DNA of 64,000 bases, from contig NZ_JACHIV010000001.1 of assembly GCF_014203325.1 (NCBI RefSeq), positions 434,001-498,000 on the forward strand, written 5' to 3'. The translations under genes and the position numbers were made by a program. The stretch's first letter is position 1; the number at the start of each line of letters is the position of its first letter. This document shows positions 8,688 through 22,963 of this stretch, one piece after another. This stretch comes from Saccharopolyspora gloriosae (GTDB lineage: Bacteria > Actinomycetota > Actinomycetes > Mycobacteriales > Pseudonocardiaceae). The notes below the pieces were generated by a model that was not told the origin of the DNA, did no database searches, and saw only the letters and a program-made list of their open reading frames with translations.

Positions 8688-10028
8688 ATGAGCTCTCCGC
8701 AGCCGCCGGACGGCGGTCAGCAGGGACAGCAACCGCAGGGGACCGAGTCGGAGGCGCAGGCCGCCGAGTCGCAGATCAGTTCCCAGCTGGACCCGCAGAC
8801 CCCGGCCACCGACCAGTCCTCCGGCGCGGACGCCACTCAGGTCGTCCGCCCCGCGCAACTGGACCAGAACGCGGGCCAGGCGTCCGCGGACTCCACCCAG
8901 GTCGTGCGTCCCGCGCAGCCGTCCGCGGGTGGGGACTCCACGCAGGTCGTGCCGCCGTCGATGCAGCCGCCGCAGCCGATGTACGAACAGCCCGGCAACG
9001 CGGGCGGCGGTGAGTCGGCGACGCAGATGGTGCCGCCGTCGATGCAGCCCCCGCAGCCGATGTACAGCCAGCCCGGCACCCAGAGCCAGCCCGGCGGCTT
9101 CCCGCAGCAGCCGCCCGCCGGTACTCCCGGTGGCGGCTTCCCGGCGCCGCAGGCCGGTTTCGGCGCACCGCCGCCGCAGGCCGCTCCCGGGCAGCCGGGG
9201 TTCGCGCCGCAGATGCCCGGCGGTCCGGGCCAATCCGGTGCGGAGAACGGCACCCTCGCCAAGGTCACCGGCTGGGTGGCCGCCGTTCTTGGTGGGCTGA
9301 ACGTCCTCGGCGTTCTCGTAATGAGCATCTTCGCCGGCCTTCCAGGCGGCTTGCAGTTGCTGAGCCTCCTCGGCGTGATCGTGATGCTGGTGGGTGGCGT
9401 ATTCCTGATCTTGCGCAAGCCTCTCGGGCCGTACTTGACGGCAGGTGGCGCCGGGCTCGCCGCGTTGATCGCGTTGATCAGCGCGATCGGATTCGCCACC
9501 ACCGTGCCGGAGGTCATCGGCAACATCGTCGGTGCGATCCTTCCGATCGCCATCGCGGTACTGGCGATGCTGCCCGCGACACGGGAATGGATTGACGCCG
9601 GTCCCGCCGCGCAGGGCGGCCCGCAGGCCGGTTACGCGCAGCAGCCGTACGGCCAGCCCCAGTTCGGCCAGCCGCAGCCGGGCCAGCCGCAGCCCTACGG
9701 CCAGCCCCAGCCTGGCCAGCCGCAGTTCGGAGAACCGCAGCAGTTCGGGCAGCAGCCGGGGCAACCGCAGTTCGGGCAGCAGCCCGGCCAGCCCAACCCT
9801 TACGGCCAGCCGCAGCCGGGGCAGCCGAACCCCTACGGCCAGCCCCAGCCTGGCCAGCCGAACCCCTACGGTCAGCCGCAGTACGGGCAGCCGCAGTACG
9901 GGCAGCCGCAGCCGGGACAGCCGCAGTACGGCCAGCCCCCGCAGTACGGGCAGCCGCAGTACGGCCAGCAGCCGCCGCAGCCCGGTGGCTACCCGCAGCA
10001 GCCGGGGCAGCAGCCGCCCCAGTGGTGA
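8688..10028 (+). CDS. Pro/Gln-rich repetitive membrane protein (proline-rich antigen-like)
   Basis: 446 residues. The N-terminal ~190 residues are polar and carry four near-copies of a Thr-Gln motif ([36 protein letters not shown]). Four hydrophobic helices lie at ~195-300. The last ~140 residues are short tandem repeats of the type [15 protein letters not shown]. Its place between cbs and metB is that of the mycobacterial proline-rich antigen Pra (Rv1078). ATG 8688 is preceded by AGGAAA. The function is unknown; the repeat tail suggests a surface-exposed or scaffolding role. Confidence 0.8.
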   Translation: MSSPQPPDGGQQGQQPQGTESEAQAAESQISSQLDPQTPATDQSSGADATQVVRPAQLDQNAGQASADSTQVVRPAQPSAGGDSTQVVPPSMQPPQPMYEQPGNAGGGESATQMVPPSMQPPQPMYSQPGTQSQPGGFPQQPPAGTPGGGFPAPQAGFGAPPPQAAPGQPGFAPQMPGGPGQSGAENGTLAKVTGWVAAVLGGLNVLGVLVMSIFAGLPGGLQLLSLLGVIVMLVGGVFLILRKPLGPYLTAGGAGLAALIALISAIGFATTVPEVIGNIVGAILPIAIAVLAMLPATREWIDAGPAAQGGPQAGYAQQPYGQPQFGQPQPGQPQPYGQPQPGQPQFGEPQQFGQQPGQPQFGQQPGQPNPYGQPQPGQPNPYGQPQPGQPNPYGQPQYGQPQYGQPQPGQPQYGQPPQYGQPQYGQQPPQPGGYPQQPGQQPPQW

Positions 10029-10043
10029 CCCGCTGAACCAGCC

Positions 10044-10080
10044 ACGACGGCCCTCGACCACCTCGGTCGGGGGCCGTCGT
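10044..10080 (+). terminator. Hairpin terminator after the proline-rich gene
   Basis: The arms ACGACGGCCC (10044-10053) and GGGCCGTCGT (10071-10080) pair perfectly, and the loop contains a further TCGACC/GGTCG pairing. There is no clear T-run, so termination could be Rho-assisted. Confidence 0.65.
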
Positions 10081-10171
10081 CGTGCGCGCGGCGGTCTTCG
10101 CCCGAACGCGTCGGATCGCAACGGCGACCTGCCGAACGGCGCAGGGGCGTGTGGTCCGTACGCTGCGACAC

Positions 10172-11308
10172 ATGAGTGATGGCTTCGCCACCCGCGCGAT
10201 CCACGCGGGCCAGCAACCCGATCCGACGACCGGTTCGGTGATCGTCCCCATCCACGCCACCTCCACCTACGCCCAGGACGGCGTCGGCGGCATGCGCTCG
10301 GGGTACGAGTACTCGCGCACCGGGAACCCGACCCGCACCGCGCTGGAGCAGTGCCTCGCGGAGCTCGAAGGCGCCAAGCACGGCCGTGCCTTCTCCTCCG
10401 GGATGGCGGCCACCGACGCCGTGCTGCGCGGGACGCTGCGACCCGGCGACCACATGATCATTCCCGATGACGCCTACGGCGGCACGTTCCGCCTGGTCGA
10501 CAAGGTGCTCACCGAGTGGGGCGTGCAGTACACGCCGGTCCCGGTCTCCGACGTCGACGCGGTGCGGGCGGCGGTGCGGCCGGAGACGAAGGTGCTCTGG
10601 GTCGAAACGCCCACGAACCCGCTGCTGACCATCGCCGACATCGCCGCGCTGGCGCAGGTCTCGCGCGACGCGGGCCTCAAGCTCGTCGTCGACAACACCT
10701 TCGCCACCCCGTACCTGCAGCGTCCGCTGGAGCTCGGAGCGGACGTGGTCGTGCACTCCACCACCAAGTACCTCGGCGGCCACTCCGACGTGGTCGGCGG
10801 CGCAGTGCTCACCTCCGACGACGCGCTGGCGAGCTCGGTGGCGTTCCTGCAGAACACCGCGGGCGCCGTCCCCGGGCCGTTCGACGCGTGGCTGACGCTG
10901 CGCGGTGTGAAGACGCTGGCGGCGCGGATGGACCGGCACAGCGCCAACGCGGCACGCATCGCCGCGGCCCTGCGCGAGCACCCGAAGGTCTCCAAGGTCT
11001 ACTACCCGGGCCTGCCCGAGCATCCCGGTCACGAGGTCGCGGCGAAGCAGATGCACGGTTTCGGCGGCATGATCTCGTTCATCCACGTCGACGGCGAGCA
11101 GGCCGCGCTGGACGTGTGCGCCAAGACCCGCCTGTTCACCTTGGCGGAGTCGCTCGGCGGGGTCGAGTCGCTGATCGAGCACCCCGGCAAGATGACCCAC
11201 GCCAGCACCGCGGGCTCCGTGCTGCAGGTGCCCGGCGAGCTGGTGCGGCTGTCGGTCGGCATCGAGGAAGCCGACGACCTCGTCGAGGACCTGCTCGCGG
11301 CGCTCTGA
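10172..11308 (+). CDS. metB: Cystathionine gamma-synthase/lyase (PLP trans-sulfuration enzyme)
   Basis: A 378-residue member of the Cys/Met metabolism PLP family. It either forms cystathionine from an activated homoserine and cysteine or cleaves cystathionine, and sequence alone does not separate the two. The PLP lysine lies in STTKYLGGHSD; the tyrosine of YEYSRTGNPTR and VDNTFATPY are further signatures. The ATG at 10172 begins MSDGFATRAIHAGQ, typical of the family. The nearby cbs gene would fit a lyase, while gene order matches mycobacterial metB. Confidence 0.92.
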   Translation: MSDGFATRAIHAGQQPDPTTGSVIVPIHATSTYAQDGVGGMRSGYEYSRTGNPTRTALEQCLAELEGAKHGRAFSSGMAATDAVLRGTLRPGDHMIIPDDAYGGTFRLVDKVLTEWGVQYTPVPVSDVDAVRAAVRPETKVLWVETPTNPLLTIADIAALAQVSRDAGLKLVVDNTFATPYLQRPLELGADVVVHSTTKYLGGHSDVVGGAVLTSDDALASSVAFLQNTAGAVPGPFDAWLTLRGVKTLAARMDRHSANAARIAAALREHPKVSKVYYPGLPEHPGHEVAAKQMHGFGGMISFIHVDGEQAALDVCAKTRLFTLAESLGGVESLIEHPGKMTHASTAGSVLQVPGELVRLSVGIEEADDLVEDLLAAL

Positions 11309-11322
11309 CCCGTTCGGACCAG

Positions 11323-11360
11323 CGGCCCGTTCGCCCGGCATCGGCCGGGTGGACGGGCCG
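11323..11360. terminator. Terminator between convergent metB and small membrane gene
   Basis: CGGCCCGT (11323-11330) pairs with ACGGGCCG (11353-11360), and an inner CCCGG/CCGGG stem sits in the loop. It serves both convergent genes. Confidence 0.65.
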
Positions 11361-11380
11361 TCGTCGCCGAGCCGTCCGGA

Positions 11381-11641
11381 TCAGGGAGCGATCGACGGGT
11401 CGATGTCCGCGGGCGGCGAGTGCGGCGCGTCGCCGAGCTGCGGCGCCGGGGTGACGGGCAGGTCCTCCGCTTGCACGCACCCGCCGATGAGCTCGACGAC
11501 GCCGTCCCGCTCGCGGTACGTGCCGGGGTCGTCGCAGCCGCTCTGAGCCACCGCGAACACCGCCGCCGCGGACAGGACCGTCGCCAGCGCGATGCCGCCC
11601 ACCAGTGACAACGTCCCCGTCGAAGCCATCGCCGGTGCCAT
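11381..11641 (-). CDS. Small single-pass membrane or secreted protein, unrecognised
   Basis: 86 residues. The ATG at 11641 follows GGGGAGGACGT, a strong ribosome site, and yields a hydrophobic segment (residues ~9-30, LSLVGGIALATVLSAAAVFA). A short domain follows with two cysteines (SGCDDPGTY and IGGCVQAED) and then a Pro-rich acidic end. The two cysteines beyond the membrane suggest an extracytoplasmic disulfide. I do not recognise a family. It is divergent from the threonine deaminase gene. Confidence 0.6.
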   Translation of the reverse strand: MAPAMASTGTLSLVGGIALATVLSAAAVFAVAQSGCDDPGTYRERDGVVELIGGCVQAEDLPVTPAPQLGDAPHSPPADIDPSIAP

Positions 11642-11804
11642 ACGTCCTCCCCGCCAGCGCCTGCTCCGCGCGCCGCCGCGCAGTAGTGGGTCCGCCGCGT
11701 GCGCCCGGCAGAGCCCCGGTGCCGCAGGTCGATCACGCGTACTGCGCAGCGTACCCAACACCTCGCTCGGCGGTCGTGGTTCGCGCTGGTGCACGATTGG
11801 CGGT

Positions 11805-13016
11805 ATGCACCTGATCAGCCTGGACCGGATCCACGCCGCGGCCAAGGAGCTCTCCGACGTGGTCCGGCGGACCCCGCTCGCGCACTCCAGGGTGCTCAGC
11901 GATCACGTCGGCGGTGACGTGCACCTGAAGTGCGAGAACCTCCAGCGCACGGGGGCGTTCAAGTTGCGCGGCGCCTACGTCCGGTTGCGCGCGCTCGACG
12001 AGCGGCAGCGCGCCGCCGGGGTGGTGGCGGCCAGCGCGGGCAACCACGCGCAGGGCGTCGCCTTGGCGGCGTCGCTGCTGGGCATCCGCTCCACCGTGTT
12101 CATGCCGGAGCGCGCGACGCTGCCGAAGCTGGCGGCGACCCAGTCCTACGGCGCGACGGTGCGGGCGGAGGGCGCGGTGCTGTCCGAAACCCTCTCCCTG
12201 GCCAAGGAGCACGCCGACCGGACGGGCGCGGAGTTCATCCACCCGTTCGACCACCCGGACGTCCTGGCCGGGCAGGGCACGGTCGGGCTGGAGATCCTCG
12301 AACAGCTCCCGCACGCAGGCACGGTGGTGGTGCCGACCGGCGGCGGCGGCCTGATCAGCGGAGTGGCCGCCGCGGTGAAGGCCGTGCGCCCCCAGGTGCG
12401 GGTGATCGGCGTGCAGGCCGAGCAGGCCGCCGCCTGGCCCGCGTCGCTGGAGCGGGGCGCGCCGGTGCGCATCGAGGACACCCGCACGATGGCCGACGGG
12501 ATCGCCGTCGCCGAGCCCGGCGAGGTGACGTTCGCGCACGTGTCCGCGCTCGTCGACGACATGATCACGGTCAGCGAGCAGGCCTTGTCGCGGGCGTTGC
12601 TGCTGTGCCTGGAGCGGATGAAGCTGGTCGCCGAACCGGCCGGGGTCGCCGCCGTCGCGGGAATCCTGGAGCGCCCGGACCTGATGACGGCGCCGACGGT
12701 GGCGGTGCTCTCCGGCGGCAACATCGATCCGCTGCTGCTGTTGCAGCTGATCCGGCACGGCATGACCTCGGCGGGCCGCTACCTGTCGCTGCGGGTGCGC
12801 CTGCCGGACCGGCCGGGGTCGCTGGCGGGACTGGTCGCTCAGCTCGGGGACTTGGCGGCGAACGTGCTCGACATCGAGCACTCCCGGATCTCCGGCGCCC
12901 TCGCGCTCGGCGAGGTCGACGTGGAGATCAGCCTGGAGACGCGCGGGCCGGAGCACCGCGAGCACGTGGTCGCCGAGCTGACCCGCGCGGGCTTCACCGT
13001 CACCTCCGAACGCTGA
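11805..13016 (+). CDS. ilvA: Threonine ammonia-lyase (threonine/serine dehydratase) with ACT domain
   Basis: A 403-residue fold-type II PLP enzyme that deaminates L-threonine to 2-oxobutyrate, and serine to pyruvate. The PLP lysine is in RTGAFKLRGAY; ASAGNHAQGVA and the PTGGGGLISG phosphate loop are diagnostic. Residues ~325-400 form one ACT domain (LRVRLPDRPGSLAGL). Its length and single ACT domain match the shorter catabolic-type class and not the ~510-residue anabolic enzyme. The ATG at 11805 gives MHLISLDRIHAAAK. The gene interrupts an order otherwise shared with mycobacteria. Confidence 0.9.
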   Translation: MHLISLDRIHAAAKELSDVVRRTPLAHSRVLSDHVGGDVHLKCENLQRTGAFKLRGAYVRLRALDERQRAAGVVAASAGNHAQGVALAASLLGIRSTVFMPERATLPKLAATQSYGATVRAEGAVLSETLSLAKEHADRTGAEFIHPFDHPDVLAGQGTVGLEILEQLPHAGTVVVPTGGGGLISGVAAAVKAVRPQVRVIGVQAEQAAAWPASLERGAPVRIEDTRTMADGIAVAEPGEVTFAHVSALVDDMITVSEQALSRALLLCLERMKLVAEPAGVAAVAGILERPDLMTAPTVAVLSGGNIDPLLLLQLIRHGMTSAGRYLSLRVRLPDRPGSLAGLVAQLGDLAANVLDIEHSRISGALALGEVDVEISLETRGPEHREHVVAELTRAGFTVTSER

Positions 13017-13072
13017 AGCACTGATCGTGCGGCGGCGATGCCGGTGATCACGCGCACCGGCACCGCCGCAGG

Positions 13073-13114
13073 CCCCGGCGGGTCCGCGCGCGAACGGCGC
13101 GGGACCCGCCGGGG
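13073..13114. terminator. Strong hairpin between convergent ilvA and hpd
   Basis: CCCCGGCGGGTCC (13073-13085) pairs with GGGACCCGCCGGGG (ending at 13114), and CGCG pairs inside. It lies between convergent gene ends. Confidence 0.75.
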
Positions 13115-13200
13115 TTCAACCCGACCCCCTGCGTGGGACGGCGAGGCGACCTCGGAGGTTGCCTTCGATCTTCGTCGCGAAGGATCGGAGGCAGCGTGCC

Positions 13201-18084
<4,884 letters not shown>

Positions 18085-18132
18085 CGTTTTCGATGCGAAA
18101 TCCACGATGCGCGGCAACGGGAGCCGAACGGG

Positions 18133-18166
18133 TTGGTCTCGCTGATCGAGTGGTCTGCGAGACCAA
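18133..18166 (+). terminator. Probable terminator after the rhamnosidase gene
   Basis: TTGGTCTCGC (18133-18142) pairs perfectly with GCGAGACCAA (18157-18166), with a 14-base loop and no strong T-run. Confidence 0.55.
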
Positions 18167-18248
18167 GCGCGTCGTGTTATCGGGGGCGTGATGCGAAGAC
18201 GTGCGCGCGCCGCCCGGAGTGCGCGATAAAGCGAGCGCCGATAAGCGG

Positions 18249-18275
18249 AGCGGGCGTGCTCAGGTCACGCCCGCT
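18249..18275 (-). terminator. Terminator after greA
   Basis: AGCGGGCGTG (18249-18258) pairs perfectly with CACGCCCGCT (18266-18275), just beyond the minus-strand greA stop at 18288. Confidence 0.7.
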
Positions 18276-18287
18276 ACCGCTGATGGT

Positions 18288-18776
18288 TCAGCCGGCGAAA
18301 GGCTCGGCCTTGACCAGGGTCACCTTCATGGTGCCGCCGTTGGGCAGTTCGTACTCCCGCGTCTCGCTTTCCTTGGCCTCCAGCAGCGCCTGGCCCAGCG
18401 GGGAGGTCGGGGAGTACACCTCGAGGTCGCCGTGCGCGCCCTCTTCCCGGTTGGCCAGCAGGAACTGCTCGGTGTCGTCCTCGCCGTCGTAGCGCACGGT
18501 CAGCACGGATCCGGGCTTGGCCACGCCGGACTCCGTGGGCACGTCGCCGACCTGGGCGGTGCGCAGCAGTTCCTGCAGCTGGCGGATGCGCGACTCGAGC
18601 TGGCCCTGCTCCTCGCGAGCGGCGTGGTACCCGCCGTTCTCCTTGAGGTCGCCTTCCTCCCGGGCCTCGTTGATCTTCGCGGCGATCACCGGGCGGTTGG
18701 CCACGAGCTCATCGAGCTCGCCCTTGAGCCGCGCATAAGCATCCTGGGTCAGCCAGGTCACCTGGGTATCGCTCAC
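18288..18776 (-). CDS. greA: Transcription elongation factor GreA
   Basis: A 162-residue GreA. It enters the secondary channel of backtracked RNA polymerase and stimulates transcript cleavage. Residues ~1-75 are the coiled-coil ([20 protein letters not shown], with the acidic tip in [15 protein letters not shown]); the rest is the FKBP-like C-terminal domain ([16 protein letters not shown]). Three in-frame GTG codons occur at 18785, 18782 and 18776. The last is chosen because GAGGAG then sits eight bases upstream and the start [10 protein letters not shown] resembles other actinobacterial GreA N-termini. Confidence 0.93.
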   Translation of the reverse strand: MSDTQVTWLTQDAYARLKGELDELVANRPVIAAKINEAREEGDLKENGGYHAAREEQGQLESRIRQLQELLRTAQVGDVPTESGVAKPGSVLTVRYDGEDDTEQFLLANREEGAHGDLEVYSPTSPLGQALLEAKESETREYELPNGGTMKVTLVKAEPFAG

Positions 18777-18861
18777 GGTCACCACTCCTCGTCGACGGCG
18801 ACCCGCCTTCCGCGGGCCGACAACTTCCGTCCTTGCGAATTCCGGGTACTGCTAGGAACGG

Positions 18862-18888
18862 AAAAAACACGGCCCGCGCGGGACCGTG
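18862..18888 (-). terminator. Intrinsic terminator after the DUF4307 gene
   Basis: Read on the minus strand, a CACGGTCCCGC...GCGGGCCGTG hairpin (one bulge) is followed by six T residues (complement of A-run 18862-18867). It terminates the minus-strand gene ending at 18964, ahead of greA. Confidence 0.8.
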
Positions 18889-18963
18889 CTGCTGATGACG
18901 ATAGCACAAATCAGCCCACCGAAGGAGTGCATTATCTCAGCATCCGGGGCCGACTAGAGTTGT

Positions 18964-19398
18964 TCACCCGGTTGGCCGCTGGTGGGTGGACAAATATTCA
19001 GGAACGCGGTAGGTACAGCCGTACACCTCCCCGATGGTCGCTCGATGAGAGGTACGGAGCACCGTGCCCAGCTGGATCGTGCCGTCCGCCGGGGGCACCA
19101 GAATCTCTTTTCGCCCGACCTCTTCGCCGGATTCCGCGCGACCCCGGATCACGCACGCGGCGGGCTTGGCCGGATCGTCGCGCCGCACTTCGGCGGTGAC
19201 CTGGACGGAACCGTCGTCGAGCACTTCGAACGCGGTCTGCTTGCCTTCGATCGGCGGGCTGCCCAGGTTCTGGTACCCGACGAGCGCCACGGCGATGAGG
19301 ACGACGACCGCGACGGCTCCGAGCGCCCAGCGGGCCACCGGCGGGACGGTTCGCCGGGCGCGAGACCCGTACCGCCCTTCGGGGACCTGGCTGCTCAC
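18964..19398 (-). CDS. DUF4307 family membrane protein
   Basis: A 144-residue single-pass protein. A short basic cytoplasmic tail (GRYGSRARRTVPP) precedes one membrane segment (~22-42, WALGAVAVVVLIAVALVGY). An extracytoplasmic domain follows with FEVLDDGSVQVTAEVRRDDP and two cysteines (ACVIRGR, GCTYRVP) that may pair. This is the actinobacterial DUF4307 pattern, of unknown function. GTG 19398 follows AGGAGG by eight bases. It is divergent from mca, as in mycobacteria (Rv1081c-Rv1082). Confidence 0.82.
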   Translation of the reverse strand: MSSQVPEGRYGSRARRTVPPVARWALGAVAVVVLIAVALVGYQNLGSPPIEGKQTAFEVLDDGSVQVTAEVRRDDPAKPAACVIRGRAESGEEVGRKEILVPPADGTIQLGTVLRTSHRATIGEVYGCTYRVPEYLSTHQRPTG

Positions 19399-19570
19399 CG
19401 TCCGCCGCCTCCTGCTCCGATCGGGGTTAGCCGGATCGGACGATGCCCGCCCGGCCGTTCGGGAATGTCGGCCCATTGGGAACAATGGGTGGCGACACCC
19501 TCGTTGAGTATCCCTGTGGGTGTCCGGCCGGCAGTCAGCGGGGCCGGGTGTGACGTGAGCAGGAAGGAAC

Positions 19571-20461
19571 ATGCCTCCGATGGCCGAGAAGCTGCGTCTG
19601 ATGACGGTGCACGCGCACCCGGACGACGAGTCCAGCAAAGGGGCGGCGACCACCGCGCGCTACGTGGCCGACGGCCATGACGTGATGGTCGTCACCTGCA
19701 CGGGTGGTGAAGCGGGCAGCATCTTGAACCCGGCCATGGAACGACCGGACGTGCTGGCCAACATGCAGGCGATCCGCAGGCAGGAGATGGCGGAGGCCGC
19801 TGCGATCCTCGGCGTCCGGCACCGCTGGCTCGGCTACGTCGACTCGGGCCTGCCCGAGGGCGATCCGACGCCACCGCTGCCGGAGGGCTGCTTCGCCACG
19901 GTCGATCCCGCGGGGCCGACCGCCGACCTGGTGGCGCTGCTGCGCGAGTTCCGCCCGCACGTCGTGATCACCTACGACGAGAACGGCGGTTACCCGCACC
20001 CCGACCACATCCGCTGCCACGAGGTGTCGATGGCCGCGTTCGACGCGGCGGGCGACCCGGAGCTGCACCAGGACGCGGGCGAGCCGTGGCAGCCGTTGAA
20101 GCTGTACTACTCGCACGGCTTCTCCCGGAAGAAGATGCAGCTGTTCCACGACGCCCTGCTGGAGCGCGGCCTGGAGTCGCCCTACGGCGACTGGCTCGCG
20201 AAGTGGGACGGCAGCAGGCCCGACAACGACGAGCGGGTCACGACCCGCGTCGAGTGCGGGGCATACTTCGAGGTGCGGGACAACGCGCTGCGCGCGCACG
20301 CGACCCAGATCGACCCGGACAGCCGGTGGTTCGCGGTCCCGCTGGACATCCAGCGAGCGCTGTGGCCCACGGAGGACTACGAGCTGGTGCGCTCGCTGGT
20401 CGATTCGACGTTGCCGGAGGACGACCTGTTCTCCGGAGTGCGGGAGAAGGTGTCGGCATGA
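19571..20461 (+). CDS. mca: Mycothiol S-conjugate amidase
   Basis: A 296-residue zinc amidase of the LmbE/MshB family. It cleaves mycothiol conjugates to mercapturic acids for export, detoxifying electrophiles and some antibiotics in actinomycetes. The zinc site is visible as [10 protein letters not shown] (His, Asp) and [15 protein letters not shown] is the substrate-loop region. The length and RRQEMAEAA motif fit Mca better than the deacetylase MshB. ATG 19571 follows AGGAAGG. Its stop overlaps the next start by ATGA. The gene shows that the organism makes mycothiol. Confidence 0.94.
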   Translation: MPPMAEKLRLMTVHAHPDDESSKGAATTARYVADGHDVMVVTCTGGEAGSILNPAMERPDVLANMQAIRRQEMAEAAAILGVRHRWLGYVDSGLPEGDPTPPLPEGCFATVDPAGPTADLVALLREFRPHVVITYDENGGYPHPDHIRCHEVSMAAFDAAGDPELHQDAGEPWQPLKLYYSHGFSRKKMQLFHDALLERGLESPYGDWLAKWDGSRPDNDERVTTRVECGAYFEVRDNALRAHATQIDPDSRWFAVPLDIQRALWPTEDYELVRSLVDSTLPEDDLFSGVREKVSA

Positions 20462-20799
20462 ACGCGCACGAGGCGCTGACCTGGGTGGTCGCGCAGTCGC
20501 CCGCTCCGCCGGCGGACCCGGGTGGTCAGGGCGAGGACTTCGGCAAGTCCTCCCCGGTGGGGCTGTTGCTGCTGGTCGTGTTCGCCATCGCGGTGGCGTT
20601 CCTGATCCGCTCGATGACCAAGCACTTGAAGAAGCTGCCGGTCAGCTTCGACGAGCAGCGCGCCGCCGCGGCGGCCCCGGCCCGCGTCCAGCGAGCCGAA
20701 GCCGCAGCCAAGGCGAAGGCCGAAGCGGACGCGGCGGGTGACGCCGACCCCGAAGCGGCCGACGCCGAAGCCAAGGGCGGCGGTACCACTACCCGCTAG
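20458..20799 (+). CDS. Small membrane protein downstream of mca
   Basis: 113 residues. A short exported N-terminus ([13 protein letters not shown]) precedes one membrane helix (~34-52, [19 protein letters not shown]). A basic stretch ([11 protein letters not shown]) and an Ala/Glu/Lys-rich helical tail follow. The start overlaps the mca stop by four bases (ATGA), so the pair is co-translated. It holds the place of mycobacterial Rv1083. The function is unknown; a membrane-associated partner of Mca is possible. Confidence 0.8.
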   Translation: MNAHEALTWVVAQSPAPPADPGGQGEDFGKSSPVGLLLLVVFAIAVAFLIRSMTKHLKKLPVSFDEQRAAAAAPARVQRAEAAAKAKAEADAAGDADPEAADAEAKGGGTTTR

Positions 20800-20895
20800 C
20801 CCCCGTCCGAGCGCCGGATCGACCCTGCGAGCAGGGGTGTTCCGGCGCCGGGCCGGATGGGTGCGGTGATCACCGGCGGGTGGGAGGGTTGCGGC

Positions 20896-22911
20896 ATGAA
20901 CCGGCTTGAAGACGCGACCAGCCCGTACCTGTTGCAGCACGCGGACAACCCCGTGCAGTGGTGGCCGTGGTCGCCGGAGGCGTTCGAGGAGGCCCGCCGC
21001 CGGGACGTGCCGGTGCTGCTGTCGGTCGGCTACGCCGCGTGCCACTGGTGCCACGTGATGGCGCACGAGTCCTTCGAGGACGCCGACATCGCGGCCGTCA
21101 TGAACGAGCACTTCGTGAACATCAAGGTCGACCGGGAGGAGCGTCCCGACGTCGACTCGGTGTACATGGAGGCCACCCAGGCCATGACCGGGCAGGGCGG
21201 CTGGCCGATGACGTGCTTCCTCACGCCGGACGGCGAACCGTTCCACTGCGGCACCTACTACCCGCCGAAACCGCTGCACGGGATGCCGTCGTTCCCGCAG
21301 CTGCTCGACGCCGTGGCCGCGGCGTGGTCGGAGCGCGGCGCCGAGGTTCGGCAGGCCGCGACCCGAGTCGTCGAGCAGCTCGCCGGGCAGCGCCCGCCGC
21401 TTCCCGAATCCAGCCTGGACGACGAGGTGCTGGAGTCGGCGGTGTCCCGGCTGGGCTCCGAGTTCGACGAGGCGAACGCCGGGTTCGGCGGGGCGCCGAA
21501 GTTCCCGCCGTCGATGGTCGTGGAGTTCCTGCTGCGCCACCACGAGCGCACCGGCTCGGCCGAGGCGCTGCGCCTGGCGCAGCGGTCCTGCGAGGCGATG
21601 GCCCGCGGCGGGCTGTACGACCAGCTCGCCGGTGGTTTCGCGCGCTACAGCGTCGACGCCGAATGGGTCGTGCCGCACTTCGAGAAGATGCTCTACGACA
21701 ACGCCCTGCTGCTGCGCGCCTACGCCCACTTGGCACGGCTGGACACCGACTCGGCTGAGTCGGCGCGGCGGGTGACCCGCGAGACCGGTGAGTTCCTGCT
21801 GCGAGACCTGCGCACCGCCGAAGGCGCGTTCGCCGCGTCCCTCGACGCCGACACCGAGGGCGTCGAAGGGCTCACCTACGTCTGGACGCCGGAGGAGCTG
21901 CGCGAAGTGCTCGGCGAGCAGGACGCGCAGTGGGCCGCGGAGCTGCTCGCCGTGACCCCGGACGGCACCTTCGAGCACGGCGCCTCCACCCTCCAGCTGC
22001 ACCGGGATCCTGACGACCCGGTGCGGTGGCGCCGGGTTCGCGAGGTCCTCGCGGACGCCCGCGCCCGCCGGCCGCAGCCGGGGATCGACGACAAGGTGGT
22101 CACGGCGTGGAACGGCATGGCGCTGACCGCGCTGGTCGAAGCCGCCGCGGTCCTCGACGAACCGCAGTGGATCACCGACGCCGCCCGGGTCGCCGAGCTG
22201 CTGGTCGAGCGGCACCTCGTCGACGGGCGGTTGCGCCGCAGCTCCCGCGACGGCGTCGTGGGCCATGCGGCCGGGGTCCTGGAGGACCACGGCTGCCTCG
22301 CGGAGGGGTTGCTCGCGCTGCACCAGGCCACGGGTGAGCGGCGGTGGCTGGACGCGGCGTGCGAGCTGCTGGACACCGCGCTGGACAAGTTCGCCGATCA
22401 CGAGAACCCCGGCGTCTTCTACGACACCGCCGCGGACGCGGAGGCGCTGGTGCGGCGACCCTCCGATCCCACGGACAACGCCAGCCCGTCGGGTGCTTCG
22501 GCGACCGCCGCCGCGCTGCTGACGGCCGCCGCGCTGGCCGGCTCGGACCGCGCCACCCGGTACCGCGAGGCCGCCGAGCAGGCGGTGTCCAGGGCGGGAC
22601 TGCTGGGGCAGCGCGCGCCGCGCTTCGCCGGGCACTGGCTGGCCACCGCCGAGGCGCTGGCACACGGGCCCGTGCAGATCGCCGTCGCCGGAGACCAGGA
22701 CGCGGACCGGGCCGAGCTGCTGGCCGTCGCCCGCAGGCACGCGCCGGGCGGCGCGGTCGCGGTGGCGGGACCACCGGAGGCGGACGCGGTGCCGCTGCTG
22801 GCCGGGCGCGGCCTCGTCGACGGGCGCACCGCCGCCTACGTCTGCCGCGGGTACGTATGCGATCGCCCGGTCACTTCGGCCGACGAGCTGATGTCCGCGC
22901 TCGCCCGCTGA
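20896..22911 (+). CDS. DUF255 thioredoxin-domain protein (YyaL/SSP411 family)
   Basis: 671 residues. The N-terminal ~170 residues are a thioredoxin-like DUF255 domain with [14 protein letters not shown] and the redox-like CHWCHVM motif. The remainder is an (alpha/alpha)6 barrel similar to N-acylglucosamine epimerase-like proteins ([41 protein letters not shown]). The family is widespread and its bacterial function is undetermined. ATG 20896 follows GGAGG. Its order after mca matches mycobacterial Rv1084. Confidence 0.9.
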   Translation: MNRLEDATSPYLLQHADNPVQWWPWSPEAFEEARRRDVPVLLSVGYAACHWCHVMAHESFEDADIAAVMNEHFVNIKVDREERPDVDSVYMEATQAMTGQGGWPMTCFLTPDGEPFHCGTYYPPKPLHGMPSFPQLLDAVAAAWSERGAEVRQAATRVVEQLAGQRPPLPESSLDDEVLESAVSRLGSEFDEANAGFGGAPKFPPSMVVEFLLRHHERTGSAEALRLAQRSCEAMARGGLYDQLAGGFARYSVDAEWVVPHFEKMLYDNALLLRAYAHLARLDTDSAESARRVTRETGEFLLRDLRTAEGAFAASLDADTEGVEGLTYVWTPEELREVLGEQDAQWAAELLAVTPDGTFEHGASTLQLHRDPDDPVRWRRVREVLADARARRPQPGIDDKVVTAWNGMALTALVEAAAVLDEPQWITDAARVAELLVERHLVDGRLRRSSRDGVVGHAAGVLEDHGCLAEGLLALHQATGERRWLDAACELLDTALDKFADHENPGVFYDTAADAEALVRRPSDPTDNASPSGASATAAALLTAAALAGSDRATRYREAAEQAVSRAGLLGQRAPRFAGHWLATAEALAHGPVQIAVAGDQDADRAELLAVARRHAPGGAVAVAGPPEADAVPLLAGRGLVDGRTAAYVCRGYVCDRPVTSADELMSALAR

Positions 22912-22919
22912 TCAGCGCG

Positions 22920-22952
22920 CCGCCCGCCTGCCCTCGTGCGGCAGGCGGGCGG
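22920..22952. terminator. Strong terminator between convergent genes
   Basis: CCGCCCGCCTGCC (22920-22932) pairs perfectly with GGCAGGCGGGCGG (22940-22952) around a 7-base loop, between the DUF255 gene and the PAQR gene. Confidence 0.85.
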
Positions 22953-22963
22953 TGCGTCCCAGG

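Noticed and set aside
13101-13135. GGGGTTCAACCCGACCCC, resembling a tRNA T-arm
   Set aside because: The bases around the TTCAACC loop do not pair as a 5-bp T-stem and no acceptor, D or anticodon arms surround it. It overlaps the ilvA/hpd terminator.
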